Below are positions 7,111-15,609 of a stretch of DNA of 64,000 nucleotides, piece by piece. Below the pieces are notes generated by a model. That model searched no databases. It was not told where the DNA came from and was given only the letters and a program-made list of their open reading frames with translations. The DNA lies in NCBI GenBank assembly GCA_026702745.1, contig JAPPBT010000065.1, positions 62,001-126,000 of the forward strand, written 5' to 3'. Both the position numbers and the translations under genes were made by a program. Each line of letters opens with the position of its first letter. Positions within the stretch are counted from its first letter, which is position 1. Origin of the DNA: Gemmatimonadota bacterium. GTDB taxonomy: Bacteria; JAAXHH01.

Positions 7111-9888
7111 TCAGTACGCCAGGGGCAGAGCGAAGGTGAAGGTGGCGCCGTGCGGACCGGTATCCTCGAGCCAGACTTCGCCCTGGTGCTCCTCGGCGAT
7201 GGTCCGTATGGCATACAGCCCGAGACCGGATCCGCCGGTAGTCGACACGCCGGCACTGAAAAGCTCCTTGCGCACGGATTCCGGGATTCCGGGCCCCGTG
7301 TCGCGGATGTTGATCAGTACATACTGGCCGTTTCCCCGGCGGATCAGCCGGGGGTATTGCGAAGCGAGGCCGAGCCGCGTGGAAACGTGAATGCGTCCGC
7401 TGTACTCCATGACCTTCCAGGCATTGCCGGTCAGTTCGGTTATCACCTGATCGATCTCCTCCACGTTGACTTCGACAAAGGGCGGCGGATCCGCGAAATC
7501 GAATTCCGCCTGGCACGCCTCGCCGATCAGGCCGTCCATGACCGTGCGCCGCACGACGTCGTTGATGTCCACCCTTCGCTTCGGCGTGAGGGTCAGCTTG
7601 GTCAGGCGCTGCATATCTTCGGCGATCGCGGCGATACGGTCTATCTGGCCCCGGATCTTGCTCATGAGTTCCCCCGCCTGGCCGTTATCGGGCGTCTTGT
7701 CGCGTATCGTCTGGTTGAGGTGCCTCAGGAAGATCTGCGTGGCCATCGCCGGAGTTTTCAGCGCGTGCAGCGTCCGCTGGGCAAGTTCGCTGCGCGCCTC
7801 GGCACGGGTACGGTCGCGCAGGAGTTCCACGGTCTGGGAGTTTGCGATGACCTGCGCCGCCAGTGCGCCGATGACGGTCATGAATTCCAGGTGGTCCGGG
7901 GTGATATCGTGCCGGGTCCGCATATTGTCCGCGCCGATCAGACCGTAGAACTGTCCCGCGATGACCAGCGGCACGGCCAGCCAGGGCAGGTCGTCGTCCT
8001 TGCCCAGCGCCGCGGCGTCTGGAGAGCGGCCAAGAGACGCGGAATCGGCGGGGTCGAACCAGCATGCCGAGGGCCTGGTCCTGGATTGCCTGGCCACGGA
8101 TTCCGTGTATGGATTGTCCTTGATGATGATCGTATAGCCTGTGAAATCGTCCGGGTCGTCCATGCCGACCGAATCGATGCCGACGAGTTTTTCCCCCGTT
8201 TCGTCGACTGCGAATATGCGCACCCGGTCGAAGCCGGCCATCTGCACGCCGTGGAGAATGAGGCGCAAGTTCTTCTCCCTGGACAACTCGGTCTGCATCA
8301 GGGTCAGGATCTCCTGGATGGATTCCAAAACCGTGCTGCGGTGCCGTTCGGTCTCCGACAGCGCGATGTTCGCGGCGGCCAGCCGCGCAAAGGGCTCCAT
8401 TTCGGCCAGATGGCGCTCGCCGGGGGCGACCTGCCCGCTCTGGCTCCACAAGGTGAATACGCCCACGACTTTCTGATCGTAGAGCAGCGGCATGACGACG
8501 ATGGGCACGTCGAATTTCAGTATGCGCAGGGCGCGGGGACTGATCTGGGGATCCGACTGCGGATCCATGCAGAGATAGCCTTTTCGTTCCCGGAACGCCC
8601 TGGTCGCCAGCGCCTGTTCGTCGAAACGGAAGCTCAGGCGGGAAAGGTCGCCGTCGAAACCCTCGCAACCGATATAGGACAGGCAGTGGAGCATCCGGTC
8701 CGTGTAGTCGACGATGTAGATGATGCCGTCCGTAAACCCATAGATCGACCGAACGCTGACGAGAATCCGGTTCAGGATCTCGTCGCGGGGCGGAGAGTGT
8801 TCGACCAGGCGCTGCACGATCCCCCTGAACTGGGCTTCCCGCCCGACGACCTGGTAGGCGATTGCCGCGTAATGGGCGAGCCAGTGCAGCATCTCAAGGT
8901 CGTGATCGTCAAAGGCGTCCACCTCGTAGGATTCCACGCTCAGGATGCCGATACGCCGGCCCTCGAACTGGAGCTTGACCGCGATCTGGCACTTCGTCCG
9001 GCCGTCCATGGCGCGATAGTCCGGGTCGGCCGACACGTCGGGGATGCGAATCTCGGTCAAGGATGGATCGTCCCAGAGACGGCGCACGATGCTGGGTGTG
9101 GGGACGGGACTGCCCTCCGGGAAAGTGGCCTCTCCCAGTTGGGCGGCGATGACCAGGTCGCCCAGCGTCTCGTTCCAGGAGATGAAGTCACCCCGGTCGC
9201 ACCGAACCAGCGCCCGGCTGCGATAGAGGATCTCCTCGAGCATGGACGAGCGGTCGCGGGTCGTGTGGATGGCGTGCACCAGGTCGCGATTGACGGAGAC
9301 CGTTCTCAGATGCTCCAGGACGATGACGATCTTGTTGGCCAGGATCCGGGCAATGTATTCGTCCGCTTCATCGAAGCCGTCTCTCGAGAGCGGACAGCCC
9401 GAACCGTTCGGGCCGTCCGGCGACTTTTTGTTCTCCACCTTGACGAGTCCCAGGACGACGTTCTTATGGTCCTTGAGGGGAATGGCGAGGAGGGACTGCA
9501 ACTGCTTGCTCGCCAGGTACTCTCGGTCTTCCGCGGTATAGAAGGGACTCTCGGTGATCTGCGTCCCGCGCAGGCGTACCACGTCCCCCTGGTCGGCGAT
9601 GTGGCCGGTCATGCCGCCCTTCGCGGCACTGTGGATCCGCAGGCGGACGGGCGGCGGATCGCCGTGGCCGGACAGATCGGAGTACTGCGCCGTCAGTTCC
9701 AGTTCGTGGGGCGCGTCGTCAGGCACCAGGAAGATGCCGCAGTACTCGGCGTCGAGCAGGTCGTAGACGCACCGGGTCACCGAGCGCAGGGTGGCGTTAC
9801 GGTCCCGGTGAAACACGCTGCGCGACATTTCGTCGCTGGCCTTGGACAGCGCGAGCAGTTGGTCAACCGGTACACTGGGTACGTTCAT
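7111..9888 (-). CDS. Multi-GAF-domain sensor histidine kinase
   Basis: This 925-residue kinase has no obvious membrane segment, so it is probably cytosolic. The first ~680 residues look like consecutive GAF domains: LLDAEYCGIFLVP...LASKQLQSLLAIPLKD; then LVRCDRGDFISW...GRRIGILSVESYE; then IYGFTDGIIYIVDY...MPLLYDQKVVGVFTLW; then a fourth ending AVPLVIAGQFYGLIGADN. The dimerisation helix holds the phospho-His in LHALKTP (about His708). The ATPase domain follows, with N box ELTGNAWKVM, G1 DTGPGIPESV and G2 GGSGLGLYAI. Its start overlaps the end of leuD by 26 bp, implying co-transcription, and its likely partner is the receiver/PP2C protein downstream. Confidence 0.93.
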   Translation of the reverse strand: MNVPSVPVDQLLALSKASDEMSRSVFHRDRNATLRSVTRCVYDLLDAEYCGIFLVPDDAPHELELTAQYSDLSGHGDPPPVRLRIHSAAKGGMTGHIADQGDVVRLRGTQITESPFYTAEDREYLASKQLQSLLAIPLKDHKNVVLGLVKVENKKSPDGPNGSGCPLSRDGFDEADEYIARILANKIVIVLEHLRTVSVNRDLVHAIHTTRDRSSMLEEILYRSRALVRCDRGDFISWNETLGDLVIAAQLGEATFPEGSPVPTPSIVRRLWDDPSLTEIRIPDVSADPDYRAMDGRTKCQIAVKLQFEGRRIGILSVESYEVDAFDDHDLEMLHWLAHYAAIAYQVVGREAQFRGIVQRLVEHSPPRDEILNRILVSVRSIYGFTDGIIYIVDYTDRMLHCLSYIGCEGFDGDLSRLSFRFDEQALATRAFRERKGYLCMDPQSDPQISPRALRILKFDVPIVVMPLLYDQKVVGVFTLWSQSGQVAPGERHLAEMEPFARLAAANIALSETERHRSTVLESIQEILTLMQTELSREKNLRLILHGVQMAGFDRVRIFAVDETGEKLVGIDSVGMDDPDDFTGYTIIIKDNPYTESVARQSRTRPSACWFDPADSASLGRSPDAAALGKDDDLPWLAVPLVIAGQFYGLIGADNMRTRHDITPDHLEFMTVIGALAAQVIANSQTVELLRDRTRAEARSELAQRTLHALKTPAMATQIFLRHLNQTIRDKTPDNGQAGELMSKIRGQIDRIAAIAEDMQRLTKLTLTPKRRVDINDVVRRTVMDGLIGEACQAEFDFADPPPFVEVNVEEIDQVITELTGNAWKVMEYSGRIHVSTRLGLASQYPRLIRRGNGQYVLINIRDTGPGIPESVRKELFSAGVSTTGGSGLGLYAIRTIAEEHQGEVWLEDTGPHGATFTFALPLAY

Positions 9889-10459
9889 ACGCCGCTATGT
9901 CGTCCTCGAATTGCAGGGTCCAGCCGATTTCGTCCAGACCCTCCAGGATGAAGTGCTTGAGGAAGGGGTCGACCTCGAAGGGGTGGGACGCGCCGCCGGG
10001 CTCGGTGACGACCTGCCGTTCGAGGTCCACCGAGACGGAATAGGGGTGCTGTTCCGCCGCGTTCCGGAGCATGCGGCGCACGGTATCGCCGGGCAGCACG
10101 ACGGGAAGCAGTCCGTTCTTGAAGCAGTTGTTGTAGAAGATGTCCGCGAAGGACGGCGCGATGATCACGCGAAAGCCGAAGTCCTGCAGGGCCCAGGGCG
10201 CGTGCTCGCGGGAACTCCCGCAGCCGAAGTTGTCCCCGGTTACCAGGATCGTGGCGTCCCGGAAGCGGTCTTCGTTGAGCACGAAACCGGAATCGGGCGA
10301 GCCGTCGCCCTTGAACCGCCAGTCGTAGAACAGGAACTGGCCGAAGCCCGTGCGCTCGATCCGTTTCAGGAACTGCTTGGGGATGATCTGGTCCGTGTCC
10401 ACGTTGATCCGGTCGAGCGGGACGGCCAGGCCAGAGTGCGTGGTAAAGGGTTCCGCCAT
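9863..10459 (-). CDS. leuD: 3-isopropylmalate dehydratase small subunit
   Basis: LeuD forms the swivelling half of isopropylmalate isomerase, which converts 2- to 3-isopropylmalate in leucine synthesis. The 198-residue length is usual. Signatures are RINVDTDQIIPKQFLKR at the N terminus, GDNFGCGSSREHAPWAL, the SFADIFYNNCFKNGLLPV motif and the C-terminal HFILEGLDEIGWTLQFEDDIAAYE. It follows leuC by 55 bp on the same strand, and its 3' end overlaps the histidine kinase start. Confidence 0.96.
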   Translation of the reverse strand: MAEPFTTHSGLAVPLDRINVDTDQIIPKQFLKRIERTGFGQFLFYDWRFKGDGSPDSGFVLNEDRFRDATILVTGDNFGCGSSREHAPWALQDFGFRVIIAPSFADIFYNNCFKNGLLPVVLPGDTVRRMLRNAAEQHPYSVSVDLERQVVTEPGGASHPFEVDPFLKHFILEGLDEIGWTLQFEDDIAAYERTQCTG

Positions 10460-10514
10460 GCCATGCTCCGTTTCCGGTTGGCGTCGTTTTCGATTGGCGC
10501 CGTTTCGGTTTGCC

Positions 10515-11915
10515 TTACCAGTCTCTCACGTCGACGAAATGGCCGGCGACGGCGGCCGCCGCGGCCATGGCCGGACTGACCAGGTGCGTGCGTCCGTTGC
10601 GGCCCTGCCGGCCTTCGAAATTGCGGTTCGAGGTGCTGGCGCACCGCTCGCCGGGCTGCAGGATGTCCGGGTTCATGCCCAGGCACATGCTGCAACCGGC
10701 CTCGCGCCATTCGAAGCCGGCCTCCAGGAACACACGGTCCAGTCCCTCGGCCTCGGCCTGCTGCTTGACCGCGTGGGACCCGGGCACCACCAGGGCGGTC
10801 ACCCGCGGCGATACGCGGCGGCCCTTGATGACGTCCGCGGCCGCCCGCAGGTCGCTCAACCGGGAATTGGTACAGCTGCCTATGAAGACGCGGTCGATCT
10901 CGATATCCGTGATCGACGTGTTGGGTTCGAGCGCCATGTAGGAGAGGGCCTTTTCGGCCGCGCGACGGTCGTTCTCGCTGTCCATCCCGCCGGGGTCGGG
11001 CACGACGCCGGTCACGTCCGTCACCATGCCGGGGTTGGTGCCCCACGACACCTGGGGCACGATCTCGTCCGCCTTCAGCGCAAGCCGTTCGTCGAATTCG
11101 GCCCCGTCGTCGGTGGCCAGCGTTCGCCACTCCGTCACGGCCCGGTCGAACATAGCGCCTTCCGGAGCGAACTCCCGCCCTGCCAGGTACTCGAAGGTCG
11201 TGTCGTCCGGCGCGATGAGGCCGGCCCGGGCGCCCAGTTCGATGGACATGTTGCAGATCGTCATCCGTTCGTCCATCGTAAGACCGCGGATCGTGCTGCC
11301 CGCGTACTCGATGACCGTGCCCGTGCCCCCGGCCGTACCGGTGCGGCGGATGATGTTCAGGATGATGTCCTTGGCCGTCACCCCTTCGCTCAACACGCCG
11401 TCCACGCGGATCTCGAAGGTCCGGGAGCGCTTCTGGAGAAGGCACTGCGTGGCCATGACGTGCTCGACCTCGCTCGTGCCGATTCCGAAGGCCAGCGCGC
11501 CGAAGGCGCCGTGGGTGGACGTGTGGCTGTCGCCGCAGACCATGGTCCTGCCCGGCTGCGTGATGCCCAGTTCCGGACCGATCACGTGGACGATCCCGTT
11601 ACGGGGCGAGTCGAGATCGTACAGGGGCACGCCGAACGCCTCGCAATTCCGGGCCAGCATGTCCACCTGCAGGCGCGCGATCTCGTCGGTCATGGGCAGG
11701 GAGCGGTCGGTGGTGGGCACGTTGTGGTCCATCGTGGCGTAGGTCAGGTCGGGCCGCCTGAGCTTCCGGCCCGCGGCCCGCAGCCCTTCGAAAGCCTGCG
11801 GAGAGGTCACCTCGTGGATCAGGTGGGCGTCGATGTACAGGACGGTGAGCCCGTCGGGCATCTCCCTGACGACGTGTTGGTCCCAGACCTTCTCGTACAT
11901 GGTTTTGGGAGGCAT
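10515..11915 (-). CDS. leuC: 3-isopropylmalate dehydratase large subunit
   Basis: LeuC is the [4Fe-4S] subunit of isopropylmalate isomerase. The start at 11915 ([16 protein letters not shown]) is chosen because it follows GGGGAAA and gives 466 residues, the normal family length; the frame is open further upstream without matching the family. Features are [43 protein letters not shown], and the cluster cysteines in [13 protein letters not shown] and [11 protein letters not shown]. It heads an operon with leuD, a histidine kinase and a PP2C response regulator. Confidence 0.97.
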   Translation of the reverse strand: MPPKTMYEKVWDQHVVREMPDGLTVLYIDAHLIHEVTSPQAFEGLRAAGRKLRRPDLTYATMDHNVPTTDRSLPMTDEIARLQVDMLARNCEAFGVPLYDLDSPRNGIVHVIGPELGITQPGRTMVCGDSHTSTHGAFGALAFGIGTSEVEHVMATQCLLQKRSRTFEIRVDGVLSEGVTAKDIILNIIRRTGTAGGTGTVIEYAGSTIRGLTMDERMTICNMSIELGARAGLIAPDDTTFEYLAGREFAPEGAMFDRAVTEWRTLATDDGAEFDERLALKADEIVPQVSWGTNPGMVTDVTGVVPDPGGMDSENDRRAAEKALSYMALEPNTSITDIEIDRVFIGSCTNSRLSDLRAAADVIKGRRVSPRVTALVVPGSHAVKQQAEAEGLDRVFLEAGFEWREAGCSMCLGMNPDILQPGERCASTSNRNFEGRQGRNGRTHLVSPAMAAAAAVAGHFVDVRDW

Positions 11916-12277
11916 CGGTGTTTCCCCGGGATTCTCCGATTTAAAAACAGGCGCGGCGACGATAACTGGTGCGGCACCGGTCACAGGCGCGGCGCCGGAA
12001 GAAGGCGAAACGCTGATAACAGACGCAGTTCGCCGATTGTGCAGTACCGCGCAATGGCCTGTAAAGATTGTAAAATCATACGCTTACACCCGCAGTTCCG
12101 TCTTGCGGGTCAACTTATCCAATATAGTCCGACGGCGGCGCCGCGGGCAAGCGAAAAGTCCGCGTCCGGTCGGCTACGTTTTCCGGTTGTCGGCACCCTT
12201 CGCATGCAGGCATTCAGGCGCACCATCCACGGGTTCCCAGGCTCGCCATCCACGGGCTTCGGAACGCGCCAATCCTC
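11916..12277. other. Intergenic region upstream of leuC
   Basis: This region separates leftward leuC from the rightward DUF512 operon promoter. It contains the hairpin at 12088-12110 and an AT-rich patch (about 12061-12087) that probably holds the leuC promoter, although no convincing -35/-10 pair was found. No RNA gene or supported open frame was seen. Confidence 0.4.
12088..12110 (-). promoter_or_regulatory. Short perfect inverted repeat in the leuC upstream region
   Basis: ACCCGCA (12088-12094) and TGCGGGT (12104-12110) form a 7-bp stem with a 9-nt loop, about 170 bp upstream of leuC. It could be an operator or a leader hairpin. No T-tract follows, so it is not a typical terminator. Confidence 0.35.
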
Positions 12278-12306
12278 TTGACAGCAAGGGTCCGATTCTC
12301 TATATT
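12278..12306 (+). promoter_or_regulatory. Near-consensus sigma70 promoter for the DUF512-der operon
   Basis: TTGACA (12278-12283), a 17-bp spacer and TATATT (12301-12306) make one of the best promoters in the window. It is about 90 bp upstream of the DUF512 start and probably drives DUF512, der and the MerR-type gene. Confidence 0.75.
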
Positions 12307-12397
12307 TCCAAGGGTCGCAATTCGTTAAATGGAGATACCTAAACGATTGCTTGTGATGACGCTTTGTTGTCACTGATATTTCAAAGTGTTAGGTGAT

Positions 12398-13693
12398 ATG
12401 CGGATAGAACAGGTGCGTCCGGACAGCATCGCGGATCATGTCGGCCTGGTCCCCGGAGACCGGTTGATCCGGATCAACCAGGCCCGGGTCAGGGATTCCC
12501 TCGACTACCGGTTCTGGTCCAGCGAAGACGTGTTGGAGCTCGACATTCTCCAGGCCAATGGAAACCGGGTGCTGATCGACGTGGAGAAGGATCCGGATGA
12601 AGACCTCGGCCTGTCTCTACACGAGCCGCCCTACCAGGCCTGCGCGAACAAATGCGTGTTCTGCTTCATCCACCAGAATCCGAAGGGCATGCGCAAGGCC
12701 GTATACTTCCAGGACGAGGACGTGCGCCTCACGTTTCTCTACGGCAACTACGTGACGCTGGCCTTCGCCTCCGACGCGTACCTCGACCGGATCATCGTGC
12801 AGCGCCTGAGTCCGATCTACGTGTCGGTCCACGCCACGGACCCGGAACTGCGCCGGATGCTGCTGGGCGCGCCCAAGGCGAAGGACGTCATGCCCATCCT
12901 CCGGCGGCTGGCGGACGGAGGCATCCTGATCGAGACGCAGATCGTCCTCTGTCCCGAACTCAACGACGGCCCAGCGCTGCGGCAGACCGTGGACGACCTG
13001 GCCGAACTGTATCCCGCGGTAGAGTCTATCTCCATTGTGCCCGTCGGCCTTACCTCGCACCGCCAGGGACTGTATCACCTCGAACCGGTCACCGTGGATT
13101 ACGCCCGGCGCATGATCGATACGGTCGGCGCATGGCAGGAGGAACTCCGCGAACGGCTCGGGCATCCGCTGGTGTATCTGTCCGACGAATGGTACCTGAT
13201 GTCTTCCACGCCCTTTCCTCCGCCGTCCTTCTACGAGGACTGCCCCGTCGTGGAGAACGGCGTCGGCATGGTCACGCAGTTCGAAACCGAAATGGGCGAA
13301 CAGATGCGTTCGCTTCCCGATAAGGCGTCCGAACCGCTCCGGACGACGCTGGTCACGGCCGAACTGGCAAAGGACGTGGTCCGGATGTCGCTCGTGGATC
13401 CCCTGAACCGGGTGGAACACGTAGAAGCGAAGCTGGTTGTGGCGGAGAACACGTTCTTCGGCCCGGGGATTACGGTGTCGGGACTGCTGACCGGCCGGGA
13501 CATCCTCCGCGCGCTGAAGGACGAGGAAACGGGCGACCGCGTGTACCTTCCGCCGAATGTGCTGAACGACGACGGCCTGCTGCTGGACGACATGAACCTG
13601 CCCGGCCTGAGCGAGCGGATCGGGGTGCCGGTGGAACTCTTTCCCGGCCACGTGCGGGAACTTCCGGGGCTGGGAGGAGCATACGAACGGTAA
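12398..13693 (+). CDS. DUF512 family protein (PDZ-like plus radical-SAM-like)
   Basis: This protein of about 431 residues has a PDZ-like N terminus (about 1-60: IRINQARVRDSLDYRFW after a PxSIADHVGLVPGDRL motif). A radical-SAM-type cysteine cluster, ACANKCVFCFIHQNPKGMR, comes next, then barrel strands such as YVTLAFA, IYVSVHATDPELRRMLLG, IETQIVLCPELNDGP and SISIVPVGLTSHR. The C-terminal part is the DUF512 domain (AKLVVAENTFFGPGITVSGLLTGRDI). Family members are often adjacent to der, as here (7 bp gap); function is not established. ATG at 12398 is preferred; a GTG at 12386 is an alternative with no better ribosome site. Confidence 0.88.
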   Translation: MRIEQVRPDSIADHVGLVPGDRLIRINQARVRDSLDYRFWSSEDVLELDILQANGNRVLIDVEKDPDEDLGLSLHEPPYQACANKCVFCFIHQNPKGMRKAVYFQDEDVRLTFLYGNYVTLAFASDAYLDRIIVQRLSPIYVSVHATDPELRRMLLGAPKAKDVMPILRRLADGGILIETQIVLCPELNDGPALRQTVDDLAELYPAVESISIVPVGLTSHRQGLYHLEPVTVDYARRMIDTVGAWQEELRERLGHPLVYLSDEWYLMSSTPFPPPSFYEDCPVVENGVGMVTQFETEMGEQMRSLPDKASEPLRTTLVTAELAKDVVRMSLVDPLNRVEHVEAKLVVAENTFFGPGITVSGLLTGRDILRALKDEETGDRVYLPPNVLNDDGLLLDDMNLPGLSERIGVPVELFPGHVRELPGLGGAYER

Positions 13694-13699
13694 GGCAAC

Positions 13700-15025
13700 A
13701 TGTCCCCTGTCATCGCCATCATAGGACGCCCCAACGTGGGCAAGTCGGTGCTGTTCAACCGGATGATCGGCCGGCGAGACGCCATCGTGCACGACGCACC
13801 GGGCATCACGCGGGACCGGCACTACGCCGACGCGGACTGGTTCGGGAAGAAATTCACCGTGGTGGACACAGGCGGCCTGGTCCCGGAATCCGATGAGCCC
13901 ATGGAGGCGGCCATCGAGCAGCAGGCCCGGCTGGCCGTCAGCGAAGCCGACGTGATCCTGCTGGTCACGGACGTCCGCACGGGCATCACGCCCCTGGACC
14001 AGAAGGCTGCCGAAGTCGTCCGCAAGGCCGGCAAGCAGGTCATCGTCGTCGCCAACAAGGTGGACAGCGGCGCCCAGGAGAACCACGCCTACGAGTTCGG
14101 CGCCCTGGGGCTGGGCGAGCCCATGATGATCTCCGCCCTGAAGGGACGCAACACGGGCGACCTGATGGACCTGCTGGCGGAGCGGATGCCCGAACCCGAG
14201 CCCGTCGAGGAGGAGGAAGACGGCGCGATCAAGGTGGCGATCGTGGGCCGACCCAACGTGGGTAAATCGTCCCTGGTCAACGCCATCGTGGGCAGGGACA
14301 CGGTGATCGTCTCCGACGTCCCCGGCACTACGCGGGACTCGGTGGACACGAAAATCACCCGGCAGGGCGTGAAGTACAACCTGATCGATACGGCCGGCCT
14401 CCGGCGCCGGTCCCGCATTAGAAGCGACATCGAGTTCTACAGTTTGACGCGGACGATGCGGAGCATAGCGCGCTGCGACGTGGCGGTACTCCTGGTGGAC
14501 GCCGTCGACGGCCTGGCCACGCAGGAGCAGCGGATCGTCTCGCAGGTGGACGAGGCCGGGAAGGGGCTGGTCATCGCCTTCAACAAGTGGGACCTGGTGG
14601 ACCGGACCGAGCATCCGACCGAGGCCTACGCCCAGACGGCCAGGGAGTACCTCCGGTTCGCCGACTACGCGCCGATTCTGTTCGTTTCGGCCGAGACCCG
14701 CCGCGGGGTGACCCAGATCATGCAGAAGACGCGGCACGTCCACGAAATGTGTTCACTCCGGGTATCCACCGGCGAGCTGAACCGCGTCGTGGAAAGCATC
14801 ACGTCCTACTATCCGCCCCCGGCCGCGCCGGACGGGCGGGCGACCAGCATCCTTTACTGCACGCAGGTGCAGAACGCGCCGCCCACCTTCGTGTTTTTCG
14901 TGAATCACCCGGACGCGATCCCGGATTCGTATAGGCGGTATCTGTCGAACCGGCTCCGGGAAGCCTTCGTATTCGAGGGTTCGCCCATTCGCGTGCTGAT
15001 CCGCGGTCGGGAAGGGAAACGATGA
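13700..15025 (+). CDS. der: Ribosome biogenesis GTPase Der (EngA)
   Basis: Der is an essential double-GTPase involved in 50S subunit assembly. The 441-residue protein has two G domains: the first (about 1-165) with G1 GRPNVGKSVLFN, G3 DTGGL and G4 NKVD; the second (about 175-350) with GRPNVGKSSLVN, DTAGL and NKWD; and a C-terminal KH-like domain (about 355-441). Both P-loops and switch motifs look intact. It lies 7 bp after DUF512 and overlaps the MerR-type gene by 4 bp (ATGA), so these genes are one transcription unit. Confidence 0.98.
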   Translation: MSPVIAIIGRPNVGKSVLFNRMIGRRDAIVHDAPGITRDRHYADADWFGKKFTVVDTGGLVPESDEPMEAAIEQQARLAVSEADVILLVTDVRTGITPLDQKAAEVVRKAGKQVIVVANKVDSGAQENHAYEFGALGLGEPMMISALKGRNTGDLMDLLAERMPEPEPVEEEEDGAIKVAIVGRPNVGKSSLVNAIVGRDTVIVSDVPGTTRDSVDTKITRQGVKYNLIDTAGLRRRSRIRSDIEFYSLTRTMRSIARCDVAVLLVDAVDGLATQEQRIVSQVDEAGKGLVIAFNKWDLVDRTEHPTEAYAQTAREYLRFADYAPILFVSAETRRGVTQIMQKTRHVHEMCSLRVSTGELNRVVESITSYYPPPAAPDGRATSILYCTQVQNAPPTFVFFVNHPDAIPDSYRRYLSNRLREAFVFEGSPIRVLIRGREGKR

Positions 15026-15579
15026 GCAAGCTGTATTATTCCAGCAGCGAAGTCTCGACCATGCTCGAACTCGAGCCGTCCGTACTCCGGTTCTGGGAAG
15101 ACCAGTTCGGCCAGCTTCGCATCAAGCGGAACCGCGCCGGCAAGCGGATGTACCGGGAGAAAGACATCGAGCTCATCCGCAGGATCAAGCAGCTCACCCG
15201 GGACGAAGGTTACACGATCGCCGGCGCCCGGAAGAAGCTTCAGGAAGCCGCGGCGAACCGGGGCGCGGAGAAGGCGGGCCGAACCGCGGAACGCGCCTCC
15301 GGCGCCGTGGAGAAGGCAGCGCCCGGCACTGTGAAAGCGGATCCCGGGGGACAGGCGACGACTAGCACGGAGCTGGCAGCCCCCGGCGAGCAAGCGGCCC
15401 CTGGCGAGCAAGCGGCCCCCGGCGTAACACAGGCCGCCGCCGACGAGCAGTCGGCCCCTGGCGCAGAGCAAGCGGCCGCTGGCGCGCGGAATGCCCGCAC
15501 GGCCGATTCCTCCTCCCAATCCGAACTCATCCAGTGGTTGCGGTCCAGCCTGATAGAAATCCGGGATTCGATGGACTAG
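15022..15579 (+). CDS. MerR-type helix-turn-helix protein with an Ala/Pro-rich tail
   Basis: This 185-residue protein starts with a MerR-like winged helix (about 1-75: YYSSSEVSTMLELEPSVLRFWEDQFGQL, then the wing RNRAGKRMYREKDIELIRRIKQL). About 90 residues of low-complexity Ala/Pro/Gly/Glu sequence follow, including two copies of an 18-bp unit encoding GEQAAP, and a short C-terminal helix SELIQWLRSSLIEIRDSM. No metal-binding cysteines are present, so it belongs to the small MerR-like group rather than the metal sensors. It is translationally coupled to der through a 4-bp overlap. Confidence 0.85.
   Translation: MSKLYYSSSEVSTMLELEPSVLRFWEDQFGQLRIKRNRAGKRMYREKDIELIRRIKQLTRDEGYTIAGARKKLQEAAANRGAEKAGRTAERASGAVEKAAPGTVKADPGGQATTSTELAAPGEQAAPGEQAAPGVTQAAADEQSAPGAEQAAAGARNARTADSSSQSELIQWLRSSLIEIRDSMD
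15385..15420 (+). repeat. Two tandem 18-bp units inside the MerR-type gene
   Basis: Units at 15385-15402 and 15403-15420 differ at a single base and each encodes six residues (GEQAAP). They lie in the low-complexity linker of the MerR-type protein. Confidence 0.8.
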
Positions 15580-15609
15580 GGACATGCATTCCGCGTTCAG
15601 GAAACGGTC

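Noticed and set aside
7150-9951. Very long open frame antisense to the histidine kinase
   Set aside because: High-GC codon use keeps the opposite strand open; the frame has no family motifs while the sense strand has clear GAF and ATPase signatures.
12617-14743. Long antisense open frame over DUF512 and der
   Set aside because: Der is an unambiguous sense-strand gene; the antisense product is His/Gly/Val-rich with no recognisable domain.
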